Assembly (NCBI GenBank): GCA_027493615.1
Contig: JAOSKK010000001.1
Span: 859,629 to 923,628, forward strand
Length of the DNA stretch: 64,000 nt
DNA from: Verrucomicrobiota bacterium
GTDB taxonomy: Bacteria > Verrucomicrobiota > Verrucomicrobiia > Limisphaerales > J093
Reading direction: 5' to 3'
Program-made: the position numbers and the translations under genes
Shown: positions 10,372 through 19,421 of the stretch, piece by piece
Layout: the number at the start of each line of letters is the position of its first letter
How positions within the stretch are numbered: position 1 is the first letter of the stretch
The notes under the pieces: model-generated
Told to the model about the DNA's origin: nothing
Database searches by the model: none
The model's input: the letters and a program-made list of their open reading frames with translations, nothing else

Positions 10372-12476
10372 TCACTGCGCGCGACCGAACTTCTTCTCAA
10401 GCTCGCGGTAGTTGAGCTCGATCAGGGTCGGGCGGCCGTGCGGACAGGTGTAAGGCATGGCGCAACGACGGAGATCCTCGACGAGCTGGTCGAGTTCACG
10501 GGGGCCGAGCGGGTCGTTCGCCTTCACCGCATGGCGGCAAACGGTCTTGGCCACCACCTGTTCGCCGAGTCGCAGGGCGTTGACCTCCTGGCCGGCCGCC
10601 TTGAGCTGGTCCACGAGTTCGAGCACGAACTGGCGGGCGTCCCCAACCCGCACGTAAGGCGGCAGACCCTCCAGGAGAAACGTGCGTTCGCCGAACTCGC
10701 TCAGCCCGACGCCCAAGCGGGTCAGAGTGGGCAGCAGTTCACGCACGAACGCAGCGTCGCGGGCGGACACCTCAACGGTTTCGGCCAGCAAGAGCCGCTG
10801 GCTGGGGGCGTTGCCCTGTTCAAGTTGGGCGAGCATCTGCTCGAACAGGATGCGCTCGTGGGCGGCGTGCTGATCGAGCAGGACGAGGCCGCGGTCGCTT
10901 TCGAGCACGACGTACAGCCGCCCGATCACCCCCACCAATCGCAAGGGTACGCTGAGCAGCGGTTGGGGACCGGCCGGGGGCTGGGGCGGGGAGGGAGCGC
11001 CGCCCCTGGCACACCGGCAGGGCTGGCGGTCTCCGGAGGTGGACCGGCAGCGATTGGCGGCTCGGCGTCGAGAGGCGCCGCGTGTGACGGCTCTTGACCC
11101 GCCCATGCCTCCGGGAGGGAAGCTGTCCCGGCGTCGGGCTCGGTCGGCCGTTTCGTGGGGAACGGTGGTTCGAGGGCCGGTCTCAGTGTCCTGGCCGGGA
11201 AGTACGACTGGACGATCGGGGAGGGCGGACTGGTGGGCTGAGCACCCGGCATCCCCCGCTCCGCACCGCGCTCCTCCACTTCAGGACTTCGGACTTCCCC
11301 CGTCCCGTGCCGGCGTGGTATTCGAGGAGCGCCTGGCGCACGGCCTGCGTGACCAGGGCACGCACCTGGCGTTCGGCGTGGAACTTCACCTCGCGCTTGG
11401 CCGGATGGATGTTCACATCGACGCCGGCGGGATCGAGTTCGAGGAACAGGCAGCAGACCGGATACCGGCCCTTCATCAGCGCCGTGTGGTAGCCTTCGAG
11501 CAGGGCGAAATTGAGGCCGCGGTTTTCGACGGGCCGCCGGTTCACGAACAGGTGCTGATCTTCGCGAGTGGCGCGGGAGAGGCCGGGCGCGCCGAGGAAG
11601 CCCCAGAGCCGGAAGTCCGAAGGGCGAGGTTCATGGAGCGAGGTTCGTGGGGCGAAGTTCGGGGTGGATGGATCGGAGTCCGGTGTCGGTGCGGCAAGAG
11701 GCGCGGTTCGTCCGGCGTCACGGAGCTCCTCCTCGTCGTACGGGCTGGCGGTTGCGGGGAGGGGGGCGATGAAGTCCACGGGGAGGAGTTCGAGTTCAGT
11801 GCCGTACAGCGCCCGGAGCCTTTCCCGCAACGCGGCCCGTTGCGACGGTCGGTCGGCCGCGCGGGGCAACGGCGGCAGTTGCCAGATCAGGCGGCTGTTG
11901 TGCGTGAAGGTGAACCCGACCTCGGGGAAGGCGAGGGCGGCGAGGAGGAGGTAATGCTGGATGTGGACGCGTTCGGTCTCCTCGCTGCGCAGGAACTTGC
12001 GGCGGGCCGGCAGGTTGAAGAAGAGCTGACGGACCTCGACGCTGGTGCCGGGGGCCGCTGGCGGAGCGGACATCCAAGATCTTGCCGCCGGCCACGTTCA
12101 CCTGCGTGGCCTCGAGGGTGTCGGTGTCGCGCTCGCGGGTGGTGAGGGTGAAGCGGCTGACACTGGCAATACTGGGAAGGGCTTCTCCGCGGAAGCCCAT
12201 CGTGGCAACGGCAGCGAGGTCTTCGGCGCGTCGGATCTTGCTGGTCGCGTGGCGTTCGAGGCAGAGCAGCGCGTCGTCACGGCTCATGCCCACGCCGTCA
12301 TCGGTCACGCGGATGAGGCTGCGTCCTCCAGCCTGGACCTCCACCGTGATCCGCGCGGGCTGGGCGTCGAGGGCGTTTTCGACCAGTTCCTTGACGACGC
12401 TGGCCGGCCGCTCGACGACCTCCCCCGCGGCGATCTGGTTGGCGACCTGTTCGGAAAGGAGGCGGATGCGATTCAC
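10372..12476 (-). CDS. mutL: DNA mismatch repair protein MutL
   Basis: About 701 aa after joining frames. The N-terminal GHKL ATPase has [20 protein letters not shown], the DDGVGM box and [14 protein letters not shown]. The middle domain has [11 protein letters not shown] and [14 protein letters not shown]. The C-terminal dimerisation domain ([10 protein letters not shown]) ends with [10 protein letters not shown] and CPHGRPT, the zinc-site motif set of MutL endonucleases; a DQHAxxERI motif is typical. Frame changes lie near 12060, 11275 and 10970. The Pro-rich linker (coded at about 11000-11300, with another part at 11580-11690) contains short repeated arrays also seen between genes elsewhere. 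mutS is not in the window. Confidence 0.95.
11611..11662. repeat. Degenerate short-period array inside mutL
   Basis: Imperfect repeats built on GGAAGTCCGAAG, GCGAGGTTC and GCGAAGTTC. Its first 17 bases match the intergenic array at 19383-19418 except at one base. A smaller piece of the same motif lies at 11276-11297, also in mutL. Both fall in regions coding for low-complexity linker. Confidence 0.55.
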
Positions 12477-12486
12477 TCACGCCCGC

Positions 12487-13338
12487 CTATTGCAGCGGCT
12501 TCCACTTGGCGTGCTTGAAGCGCTCGTACATCCAGCGGAAATCGCGGTTGCGGATGTTGCCCCCGGACCAGTAGAAGCTCTGGATGCCGTTGGCGGAGTC
12601 GCGGGCGGCCTTGATGGTGCTGGGTTCGAGCCACTTGTGAGCCTCGGCGTGGCCATCGGCAAATCCCAGCGTGCTGGTGTCGCCGTGGAACACGGCGAAC
12701 GGGTCGACCCAGCCGGGCGGGCTGACATCGAGCACCCAGGTGCCGTTGTTGTAGTCGCGCGGATCGGCTTCCTCGATGAACACCATCGCCATGGTGGGCT
12801 CGGTGATGGAGGAGTGTTTCTTGAACGGCTCGACGCCGGTCCACATGCCGCCGTTCATGCCGTCGGACTTGGAGTAGCTGTCGTAGGCCCAACCCCGACC
12901 CGGCTTGAGCCGTTTGGTCCGCAGATCGCCCGGGCAATGATAGGCACCGGCGCTGTCGCAATACTTGGCCAGTGGCGAGATGCGGATGCCTTCCTCGACG
13001 CGCTTCTGCGCCTCGAAGGTCGTGATGTTTTGCGGGAAGTTGGGGCCGGGCGTGGGTCCTACCCAGAAGCCGCCGGCGTACAGAGCAGGCAGGCTTCCCT
13101 GCGCCATGGTGTAGAGGATGGAGTCGTTGTTGTCGTCGGCATACATGACCCAGGCCAATCCCAGTTGTTTAAGGTTGCTGAGGCAGGTCGCGCCCGTGGC
13201 CTTCATTTTGGCCTTGGCCAGAGCCGGCAATAACATCCCCGCCAGAATGGCGATGATGGCGATGACCACCAGTAATTCGATCAGGGTGAAGCCGGTGGGG
13301 CGGCGGTTCTTCACCAAGAGGGGTGATGCGTTTCTCAT
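12487..13338 (-). CDS. Prepilin-like protein with N-terminal methylation motif and H-x9-DG tail
   Basis: 283 aa, intact. A short basic leader ends before [20 protein letters not shown], the type IV pilin/pseudopilin cleavage site and membrane helix (residues 16-40). The globular part ends in [20 protein letters not shown], the H-x9-DG motif that marks the large prepilin-like families of Verrucomicrobia and Planctomycetes. They are thought to be processed by a prepilin peptidase and displayed outside the cell; individual roles are unknown. mutL starts ten bases after its stop, so the two may share a transcript. Confidence 0.9.
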   Translation of the reverse strand: MRNASPLLVKNRRPTGFTLIELLVVIAIIAILAGMLLPALAKAKMKATGATCLSNLKQLGLAWVMYADDNNDSILYTMAQGSLPALYAGGFWVGPTPGPNFPQNITTFEAQKRVEEGIRISPLAKYCDSAGAYHCPGDLRTKRLKPGRGWAYDSYSKSDGMNGGMWTGVEPFKKHSSITEPTMAMVFIEEADPRDYNNGTWVLDVSPPGWVDPFAVFHGDTSTLGFADGHAEAHKWLEPSTIKAARDSANGIQSFYWSGGNIRNRDFRWMYERFKHAKWKPLQ

Positions 13339-13641
13339 AGGGGTCGGAATTTGCTGACTGAGGTAGGCTGCCAAGGTCCGGTCAATTGTCAACCGTGCAA
13401 GCCCGGCAGAGCCGGTTCTTGCCCATGTGCTTCCGGCTGCACAGTGGCAAGCCTCACATGCCCTGAGGGGGCCTGAACCAGCCCGACTCGCGATCCCCCG
13501 CCGCGAGCAGGGACCGACCGTACGCGCCGACGTCAGGAGGCGATGGGGGACGGAGGGACAGCGCCGCTTCGCCTCCTCACGTCGGCGCCTGCGGGGGGTG
13601 TGAAACATCCGCTGGGGTTTTTTCGGGGAGGACGCTAGGCT
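13339..13641. other. Divergent promoter region with a palindrome
   Basis: 303 bases between the divergent starts of the prepilin-like gene and the aldehyde dehydrogenase gene. It must contain both promoters, though I cannot place either with confidence. The family B palindrome fills 13521-13593. A good ribosome site (GGGGAGGA, 13625-13632) precedes the GTG at 13642. Confidence 0.5.
13521..13593. repeat. Dispersed palindromic element, family B, copy 1
   Basis: Arms 13521-13543 (GCGCCGACGTCAGGAGGCGA) and 13569-13593 (TCGCCTCCTCACGTCGGCGC) pair almost perfectly around a loop of about 25 bases. Copies 2 and 3 are at 28528-28625 and 34361-34433. Confidence 0.8.
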
Positions 13642-15119
13642 GTGCGCGAACTGAACCGCAACATGCAGACTTACCAGAACTTGGTTGGCGGCGAGTGGGT
13701 CGGCGACCCCGCCCGTACCGATTGCCAGACGCGGAACCCGGCGGACGTGCGCGAACCTGTGGCTGGGTATGCGCTCGCCGATGCCGCGCTCACACGACAG
13801 GCGCTGGCATCGGCTCGGGCGGCGTTCCCGGCCTGGGCCGGCCTGACGGCCGTTGCCCGCGGTCGGATTCTCAGTCAGGCCTCGCAGATCCTCGATGCCC
13901 GCAAGTCTGCCCTGGCGGAGTTGCTGACGCGGGAGGAAGGCAAGACGTTGGCCGAGAGCGCGGGCGAGGTGCAACGGGCGGTGGACATTTTCCGGTTCTT
14001 CGGAGGCCTCAGCTACACGGTGGGAGGACAGACGCTTCCTCACGACCTTCCCGGCAACCTGCTCTACACCCTGCGCCAACCCCTGGGCGTGGTGGCCCTG
14101 ATCACGCCGTGGAATTTTCCGATCGCCATCCCGGCCTGGAAACTGGCGCCCGCCCTGGTGGCAGGCAACACGGTGGTGCTGAAACCGGCCACCCCTGCGC
14201 CGGCAATGGCTCTGGAGCTCGCCAAGGCCCTGGCCGAGGCGGGGTTGCCGAAAGGCGTGCTCAACGTGCTGGTCGGGGCCGGGGGCGAGGTTGGTCGGAT
14301 CCTGGCGGAAGACCGCCGGGTGGCGGCGCTCTCGTTCACCGGTTCCCACGCCGTGGGACAGCAGGTGCACCAAGTGCTGGCGCAGCGAATGGCCCGTTCC
14401 CAGATGGAGATGGGGGCAAGAACCCCACCATCGTCCTGGCCGATGCGGATCTGGACCTGGCGGTGAGCCTGGTGATCCGGGCGGGGTTCGGGTTGACGGG
14501 CCAGGCCTGCACGGCCACCAGCCGGGTGATCGTCGAGCGGCCGGTGGCGGACGAGTTCGCGGCCCGGTTGGTGGCCCGAGCCCGGGCGCTGACCGTGGGC
14601 AACGGGCTGAAGCCGGGCGTGCAAATGGGGCCGGCGGTGAACGAGGCGCAGCTCCGGACCGATCTGGATTATGTGCAGATCGCGCGCGACGAGGGGGCCC
14701 GTCTCCTGTGCGGTGGGCAGCGTCTGGACGAGGGCGACCTCGCGCACGGCTGGTTCATGGAGCCGACAGTATTTGGCGAGGTGACCCCCGGGATGCGACT
14801 GGCGCGTGAAGAGGTGTTCGGCCCGGTCCTCGCCATGCTGACCGTCGGGGATTTCGAGGAAGCGCTGGCGGTGGCCAACGGCGTTGATGTCGGGTTGTCC
14901 GCGGCGCTGGTGACGCGGGACCTCAAGCGGGCCATGCAGTACGCCGAGCGCATTGAGGCGGGGGTGGTGAAGATCAACCAGATCAGCACCGGCCTGGCGC
15001 TCCAGGCCCCGTTCGGCGGGGTGAAGCAATCGAGCACCGACAGTTTCAAGGAACAGGGGGCGGGGGCGATTGAGTTCTACAGCCGGCTCAAGACCGTCTA
15101 CCTCGACTGGACCGGCTGA
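13642..15119 (+). CDS. NAD(P)-dependent aldehyde dehydrogenase family protein
   Basis: About 492 aa. Class 3 aldehyde dehydrogenase fold: [14 protein letters not shown], the cofactor loop [10 protein letters not shown], the general base Glu in EMGGKNP and the catalytic Cys in GQACTATSR, then EEVFGPVL and the C-terminal PFGGVKQSS. The GTG at 13642 follows a strong ribosome site; an ATG at 13663 is an alternative. A one-base loss in the G5 run near 14411 (ATGGGGGCAAG) breaks the frame exactly inside the EMGGKNP motif. The motif spacing resembles alpha-ketoglutaric semialdehyde dehydrogenases of sugar-acid breakdown. The fucose-type permease downstream fits, but that assignment is inference. Confidence 0.9.
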
Positions 15120-15120
15120 G

Positions 15121-15181
15121 CCAATGGGGTCAAACATTGACATTTGACAATTGGTCAGGAGTCAAGGTTTGACCTCATTGG
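15121..15181. repeat. Dispersed palindromic element, family C, copy 1
   Basis: Arm 15121-15148 (begins CCAATGGGGTCAAACATTGAC) pairs with 15161-15181 (GTCAAGGTTTGACCTCATTGG). It starts one base after the stop codon of the aldehyde dehydrogenase gene. The left arm is identical over 28-29 bases to both arms of the copy at 37789-37889. Confidence 0.85.
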
Positions 15182-15367
15182 TGGTGCGGGCTTGACGGTG
15201 GGGAGGGCGGCTCCGTATTTGTTGGCGTCGATGACCACATGCCATCGCCTCGAGCAGGACGATACCGGCCTGCCCGCGGCATGTGGAAGGCCGGATGACG
15301 GTTCGCCCTGACGGGCATTGGCTGCCGCCCCACCCGCCTTCCACAAAACCCTGTTCCCCCTTCTTCC

Positions 15368-17093
15368 ATGAGCACCGAGAAGCGCAGCATGTTTGTCCTG
15401 CCGGACGGCCGAAATGTGGTGGTCACGTTTGCCCTGGTCAGCTCGCTGTTCCTCCTGTGGGGCTTCTGCAACGGGATGATCGACGTGATGGACAAGCACT
15501 TCCAGGAGGAGCTGCACCTCACGCTGGCACAGTCGGCCTGGGTCCAATTCGCGCATTACCTGGGGTATTTCCTGATGGCGCTTCCTGCGGGTTGGCTGGC
15601 CATCAAGCTGGGTTACCGCGGCGGCATCGTCGCGGGACTCCTGATGGTGGCGGCCGGCGGGTTCTGGTTTATTCCCGCCACGCGTATCGCCGAGTTCTGG
15701 GCGTTTCTGCTCGGCGTTTGCCTCATTGCCGCCGGGCTGACATTCCTCGAGACCATCGCGAACCCCTACACGACGGTGCTCGGGGATCGTCGTTACGCCG
15801 CCACCCGCATCAATCTTGCCCAGTCCTGCAACGGCATCGGCTGGGTCTTCGGTCCCATCGCGGGCAGCCTGTTCTTTTACGGCAAGGACGCCGCGGGTCG
15901 CAGCACCGGGGCCGAGACGCTGTGGATCCCGTATGCCGGGGTCGGGGTCGTGGTGCTGATCCTCGCCGTGGTGTTCCTCCTTGCGCCGGTGCCCGACATC
16001 AAGACGGAGGATGATTACCATCTGGACGACGACGCGTCGCCGGGCGCCTCGCGTTCCATCTGGAAGCATCCGCACTTTGTCATGGCGGTGGTGGCCCAGT
16101 TCTTCTACGTGGCGGCGCAGGCGGGCATCTTCAGCTTCTTCATCAACTACATGACCTCGCAGGTGCCGCCCATCCCAGCGGGCGCGGCCACCGGGGCGCT
16201 CGGCCGGTTGGTCGAGGTCAAGACGGCGTTCGCCGCGGATGAACTTCCCGACCCGGCGGGGTTGGCCGAGCGGCTGACCCGGCCGGCAGATCCGCTTTCG
16301 GCTTTTCTGGCCACGCAGCTTTCCGAGCAACACGGTCGCCCGGCTCTCCAGCCATGCGCCGGGCACCCCGGCGTCAACGGCGCTGCGGATTGGGCTGGTG
16401 CAGGATCTCAACCGGATCGTGCGCGAGGAATCGCGCGGGGCCGGGGAAGCCCCCTCGCTCTACGCGGCCGACCGGTTTGCCGGGGTGACTCTGGCGGAGG
16501 GGACTCAGCGGTTGCTGGCCGAGAACCCGGCCGACGAACGTCGTTTCGCGCTGAACCGGATGCTGCTGCGCGACGCGCTGCCGGAGTTGCTGCCGTACCG
16601 TGAGGGGAGCTGGCACATCAGCGATCAGGGGGCCTCGACGCTGGCGTCGGTGGGTTTCATCTGCTTTCTGATCGGGCGGTTCACGGGAGCGGGCCTGCTC
16701 CGGCGCTACTCTGCCCACCGGATGCTGGGTCTCTACGGGGTGCTGAACGTGGGGGTTTGTTTCGTGGTGTTCCTGAAGCTGGGCTGGCTTTCCGTGGTGT
16801 CGGTGTTTCTGAGCTACTTCTTCATGTCGATCATGTTCCCGACGATTTTCGCGCTCGGGATCTACGGGCTGGGCGTGCGGGCCAAGCGGGCGGCGGCGTT
16901 TATCGTCATGGCCATCATGGGAGGGGCGGTGCTGCCGAAAGTAATGGGGGCGGTGGCCGACGAGTATGACATCTCGCGTGGGTTCATCGTGCCGCTGGCC
17001 TGTTTTGGCATCGTCGCCGCCTACGGCTATCTGTGGCCGCGGCTGAGCAAGTCGGACTCGTTGGCGGCGGTGCGAGTGGGCGCGGGTCACTGA
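15368..17093 (+). CDS. Sugar:proton symporter, FucP-like major facilitator
   Basis: About 575 aa. The first half matches L-fucose permeases: ALVSSLFLLWGFCNGMIDV, AGLTFLETIANPYTTVLG and INLAQSCNGIGWVFGPI, with about seven helices up to residue 258. The second half resumes at about 415 (ISDQGASTLASVGFICFLIGRF) and runs through five more helices to the end. Between them lies a hydrophilic insert of about 150 residues, which ordinary FucP (about 430 aa) lacks. A frame change near 16340 falls in the insert; after it the frame moves forward one base. The substrate is probably a hexose such as fucose. Confidence 0.85.
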
Positions 17094-17135
17094 GTCGCCG
17101 GGCTTCGAGCGCCGAGAATGGGTCGGGCAGCCATG

Positions 17136-17168
17136 CACCACAGAGACACGAGGGACACAGAGGAATGA
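17136..17168. repeat. Short imperfect repeat of the CACAGAGACACGAGG type
   Basis: A run of imperfect units (CACAGAG, ACACGAGG, ACACAGAGG) in the spacer between the permease gene and the FAD oxidoreductase gene. The same kind of low-complexity array is scattered in spacers of many environmental genomes. No gene is seen in the rest of the 207-base spacer. Confidence 0.45.
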
Positions 17169-17300
17169 GGACTCCCCGCCGGGCCTCGCGCCTCCACCTC
17201 TCCCCCTCCTGGCCCTCTGCGCCCGTCCTCTCACCGCGGTCAAGTGAAGCCACCGGGAGGGCAGGCTGCTGAGCTCTCCCACCCGTGTCTGGGTGGCGCC

Positions 17301-19370
17301 TCAAGCAAGCCGGCAACCGGCGCAACCGGTCCCTTTGAGCATGATGGCACCGGTCGGGCAAACGGCGGCGGCCTCCTTGGCCGACGTGCGCAGGGCTTCT
17401 GCCATCGGCCGATCAAACGGCACCGCCACCCCGGCTTGAAAACCGCGTCCGAAGAACGACAGACCCACGTCCTCGCCCGCGCGCCGGGCGACCTCGACGC
17501 ACGCCCCGCAGAGGATGCACTTGCCCGGTTCGAAGATGATGTCGGGGTGGGACGTGTCGCGGGTGAAGTGCCGGCGTTCGCCGACGAACCGCGCGGGATC
17601 AACGCCGTATTCCGTCGCGAGGTTCCGGAGCCGGCAGGGCACGGCTTTGCCGCAACCGCAGCCCAGGCACCGGCGAGACTCGCGGCGTGCGTCTGATGGG
17701 GTGAAGCCCAGTTCAACCTCGGCGAAGGAAGTGCGGCGTTGCTCGAGCGGCAGGTGGGGCATGGCGGCGCGCGGGGCCTGTTCGATCTCCCGCAGCATCA
17801 CCGCCAGTTCGTGTTCGTTCAATTTGCCCATCAGCACGTTCACCGCCTCGGGCGAACCGACGACCTTCCGGCCGCTCAAGTACTGGTCCAGCGAGGCAGC
17901 GGCGAGCTTGCCGGCTGCCACTGCGCGCACGGCGAGGTCCGGGCCAGAGACGGCGTCCCCGGCGGCGAACACGCCGGGCAGGTTCGTGGCGAGCGTCCGC
18001 GAGTCGACGGCGATGCCCCACTTGGAGAAGTTCAAGCCGGGTGCGTGGCCGGCTTCGAAGTCCACACTCTGGCCGATGGCCGCGATGACGCAGGACGCCG
18101 GGATGGTGAACTCCGAGCCGGGCACCGGCACGGGCCGAGCGCGCCCGCTGGCGTCGGGGGCACCGAGTTCCATGCGCTGGCAGGTGAGCCGGAGCTGGCC
18201 GTTCGCGCGTTCGAGCCGGAGCGGGGCGACGAGGTACTCGATCTGCACGCCCTCGGCTTCGGCCGCTTCAACCTCCTCCATCAAGCACGGCATCTCACGT
18301 CGGGTCCGCCGGTAAAGGACGCGGACGGACTGGGCGCCGAGGCGGACGGCGCAGCGGCTGGCGTCCATGGCAGTGTTGCCGCCGCCCACGACCACGACGT
18401 CGGCGCCCACCTCGGGGGCCGGACCGTCGGTGAGCTGTTCGAGGAAGCGGACGGCGGGGAGCGCGAGTTCCTCGCCGGGGCAATCGAGTCCCCGCGAGCC
18501 CTGGGCGCCCAGCGCGAGCAGGACGGCGTCGAAGTCGCGGCGCAGTGTGTCGAGGCTGAGGTCCCGACCCAGCCGCTGGGCGAGGCGGAACTCGGCGCCG
18601 AGCTCGCGGATCCAACGGATCTCGGCGTCCAGCACGCCCCGGGGAAGCCGGAACGCCGGGATACCGTAGCGGAGCATGCCGCCGGCTTGGGGGTGGGCAT
18701 CGAAGAGGACCGTGGCGTGTCCGCGCAGGAGCAGGTGATGGGCGGCGGCGAGGCCGGCCGGGCCGGCGCCGACGATGGCGACCCGTTTGCCGGTCGGTTG
18801 GGCTCTCGTCGGTCGATAAGGTCGCACGGCGAGCCGCTGCTGGTCGGCGGTGAAGCGATGGAGATTGCGGATGGACAGGGCTTCCTCGACTTCGCACTGG
18901 CGACATCGCTGCTCGCACAAACGCGGGCAGACGCGGCCGAGGGAGGCAGGCAAGGTCAGATCGTCGGTCACGATCTGGGCGGCTTTGCCATCCTCGCCGG
19001 CGGCGATGCTGGCGATGAACTGCGGGATGTCCAGTCGGGCGGGGCAGCCGGTCCGGCAGGGCCCGACACAATCGCCGGCGTGATCGGAAATGAGGAGTTC
19101 GAGGGCGGTCTTGCGCGCCTCGCGGACGGTGTCGGAGTCGGTGAAGACGACCATGCCGGGTGCGGCGGGCATGGCGCAGGAGGGCCAGAGATTCGGGCGG
19201 CCTTCGATCTGGACGGCGCAGAGGTAGCAGGAGGCGGAGGGGGCGAAGCCCTCGACGTGACAGAGGGTGGGGATGGCGATGCCGAGGCGACGGGCGACCT
19301 GCAGGATGGTCTCGCCGGGCTGTACGTCCGCTGAACGACCGTCGATCAGGATGGGGGGCGGGGCGGTCAT
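17301..19370 (-). CDS. FAD-dependent NAD(P)H oxidoreductase, ferredoxin-GltD fusion with C-terminal Fe-S clusters
   Basis: 689 aa, intact. Residues 1-80 form a plant-type [2Fe-2S] ferredoxin as in NuoG (CHVEGFAPSASCYLC and a later Cys). Residues 100-170 bind [4Fe-4S] clusters as in the GltD N-terminus (CVGPCRTGC, CPRLCEQRCRQCE). An FAD site follows (VAIVGAGPAGLAAAH, near 195) and an NAD(P) site (VVVVGGGNTAMDAS, near 335). The C-terminus adds CLGCGCGKAVPC and CILCGACVEV clusters. This is the layout of NfnL/GltD-like flavoproteins. It is the last gene of the redox operon, 51 bases after the NuoE-NuoF gene, and may be its NAD(P)H-bifurcating or ferredoxin-reducing partner. No catalytic molybdenum or hydrogenase subunit is adjacent. 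Confidence 0.85.
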   Translation of the reverse strand: MTAPPPILIDGRSADVQPGETILQVARRLGIAIPTLCHVEGFAPSASCYLCAVQIEGRPNLWPSCAMPAAPGMVVFTDSDTVREARKTALELLISDHAGDCVGPCRTGCPARLDIPQFIASIAAGEDGKAAQIVTDDLTLPASLGRVCPRLCEQRCRQCEVEEALSIRNLHRFTADQQRLAVRPYRPTRAQPTGKRVAIVGAGPAGLAAAHHLLLRGHATVLFDAHPQAGGMLRYGIPAFRLPRGVLDAEIRWIRELGAEFRLAQRLGRDLSLDTLRRDFDAVLLALGAQGSRGLDCPGEELALPAVRFLEQLTDGPAPEVGADVVVVGGGNTAMDASRCAVRLGAQSVRVLYRRTRREMPCLMEEVEAAEAEGVQIEYLVAPLRLERANGQLRLTCQRMELGAPDASGRARPVPVPGSEFTIPASCVIAAIGQSVDFEAGHAPGLNFSKWGIAVDSRTLATNLPGVFAAGDAVSGPDLAVRAVAAGKLAAASLDQYLSGRKVVGSPEAVNVLMGKLNEHELAVMLREIEQAPRAAMPHLPLEQRRTSFAEVELGFTPSDARRESRRCLGCGCGKAVPCRLRNLATEYGVDPARFVGERRHFTRDTSHPDIIFEPGKCILCGACVEVARRAGEDVGLSFFGRGFQAGVAVPFDRPMAEALRTSAKEAAAVCPTGAIMLKGTGCAGCRLA

Positions 19371-19382
19371 GCGGGGGAGGGA

Positions 19383-19418
19383 GGAAGTGCGAAGGGCGAA
19401 AGTCGAAGTGCGAACTTC
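19383..19418. repeat. Short-period array in the redox operon spacer
   Basis: GGAAGTGCGAAGGGCGAAAG followed by TCGAAGTGCGAACTTC. It fills most of the spacer between two operon genes and shares its first half with the array coded inside mutL at 11611. Confidence 0.5.
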
Positions 19419-19421
19419 TCA

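Noticed and set aside
12487..14373. Upstream extension of the prepilin-like protein to 628 codons
   Set aside because: The extra N-terminus is Arg/Gly-rich and overlaps the aldehyde dehydrogenase gene on the other strand; the methylation leader fixes the start at 13338.
15155..16411. A 418-codon minus-strand frame opposite the permease
   Set aside because: The permease on the plus strand has clear membrane helices and FucP motifs; the minus frame is an Arg/Gly/His-rich shadow.
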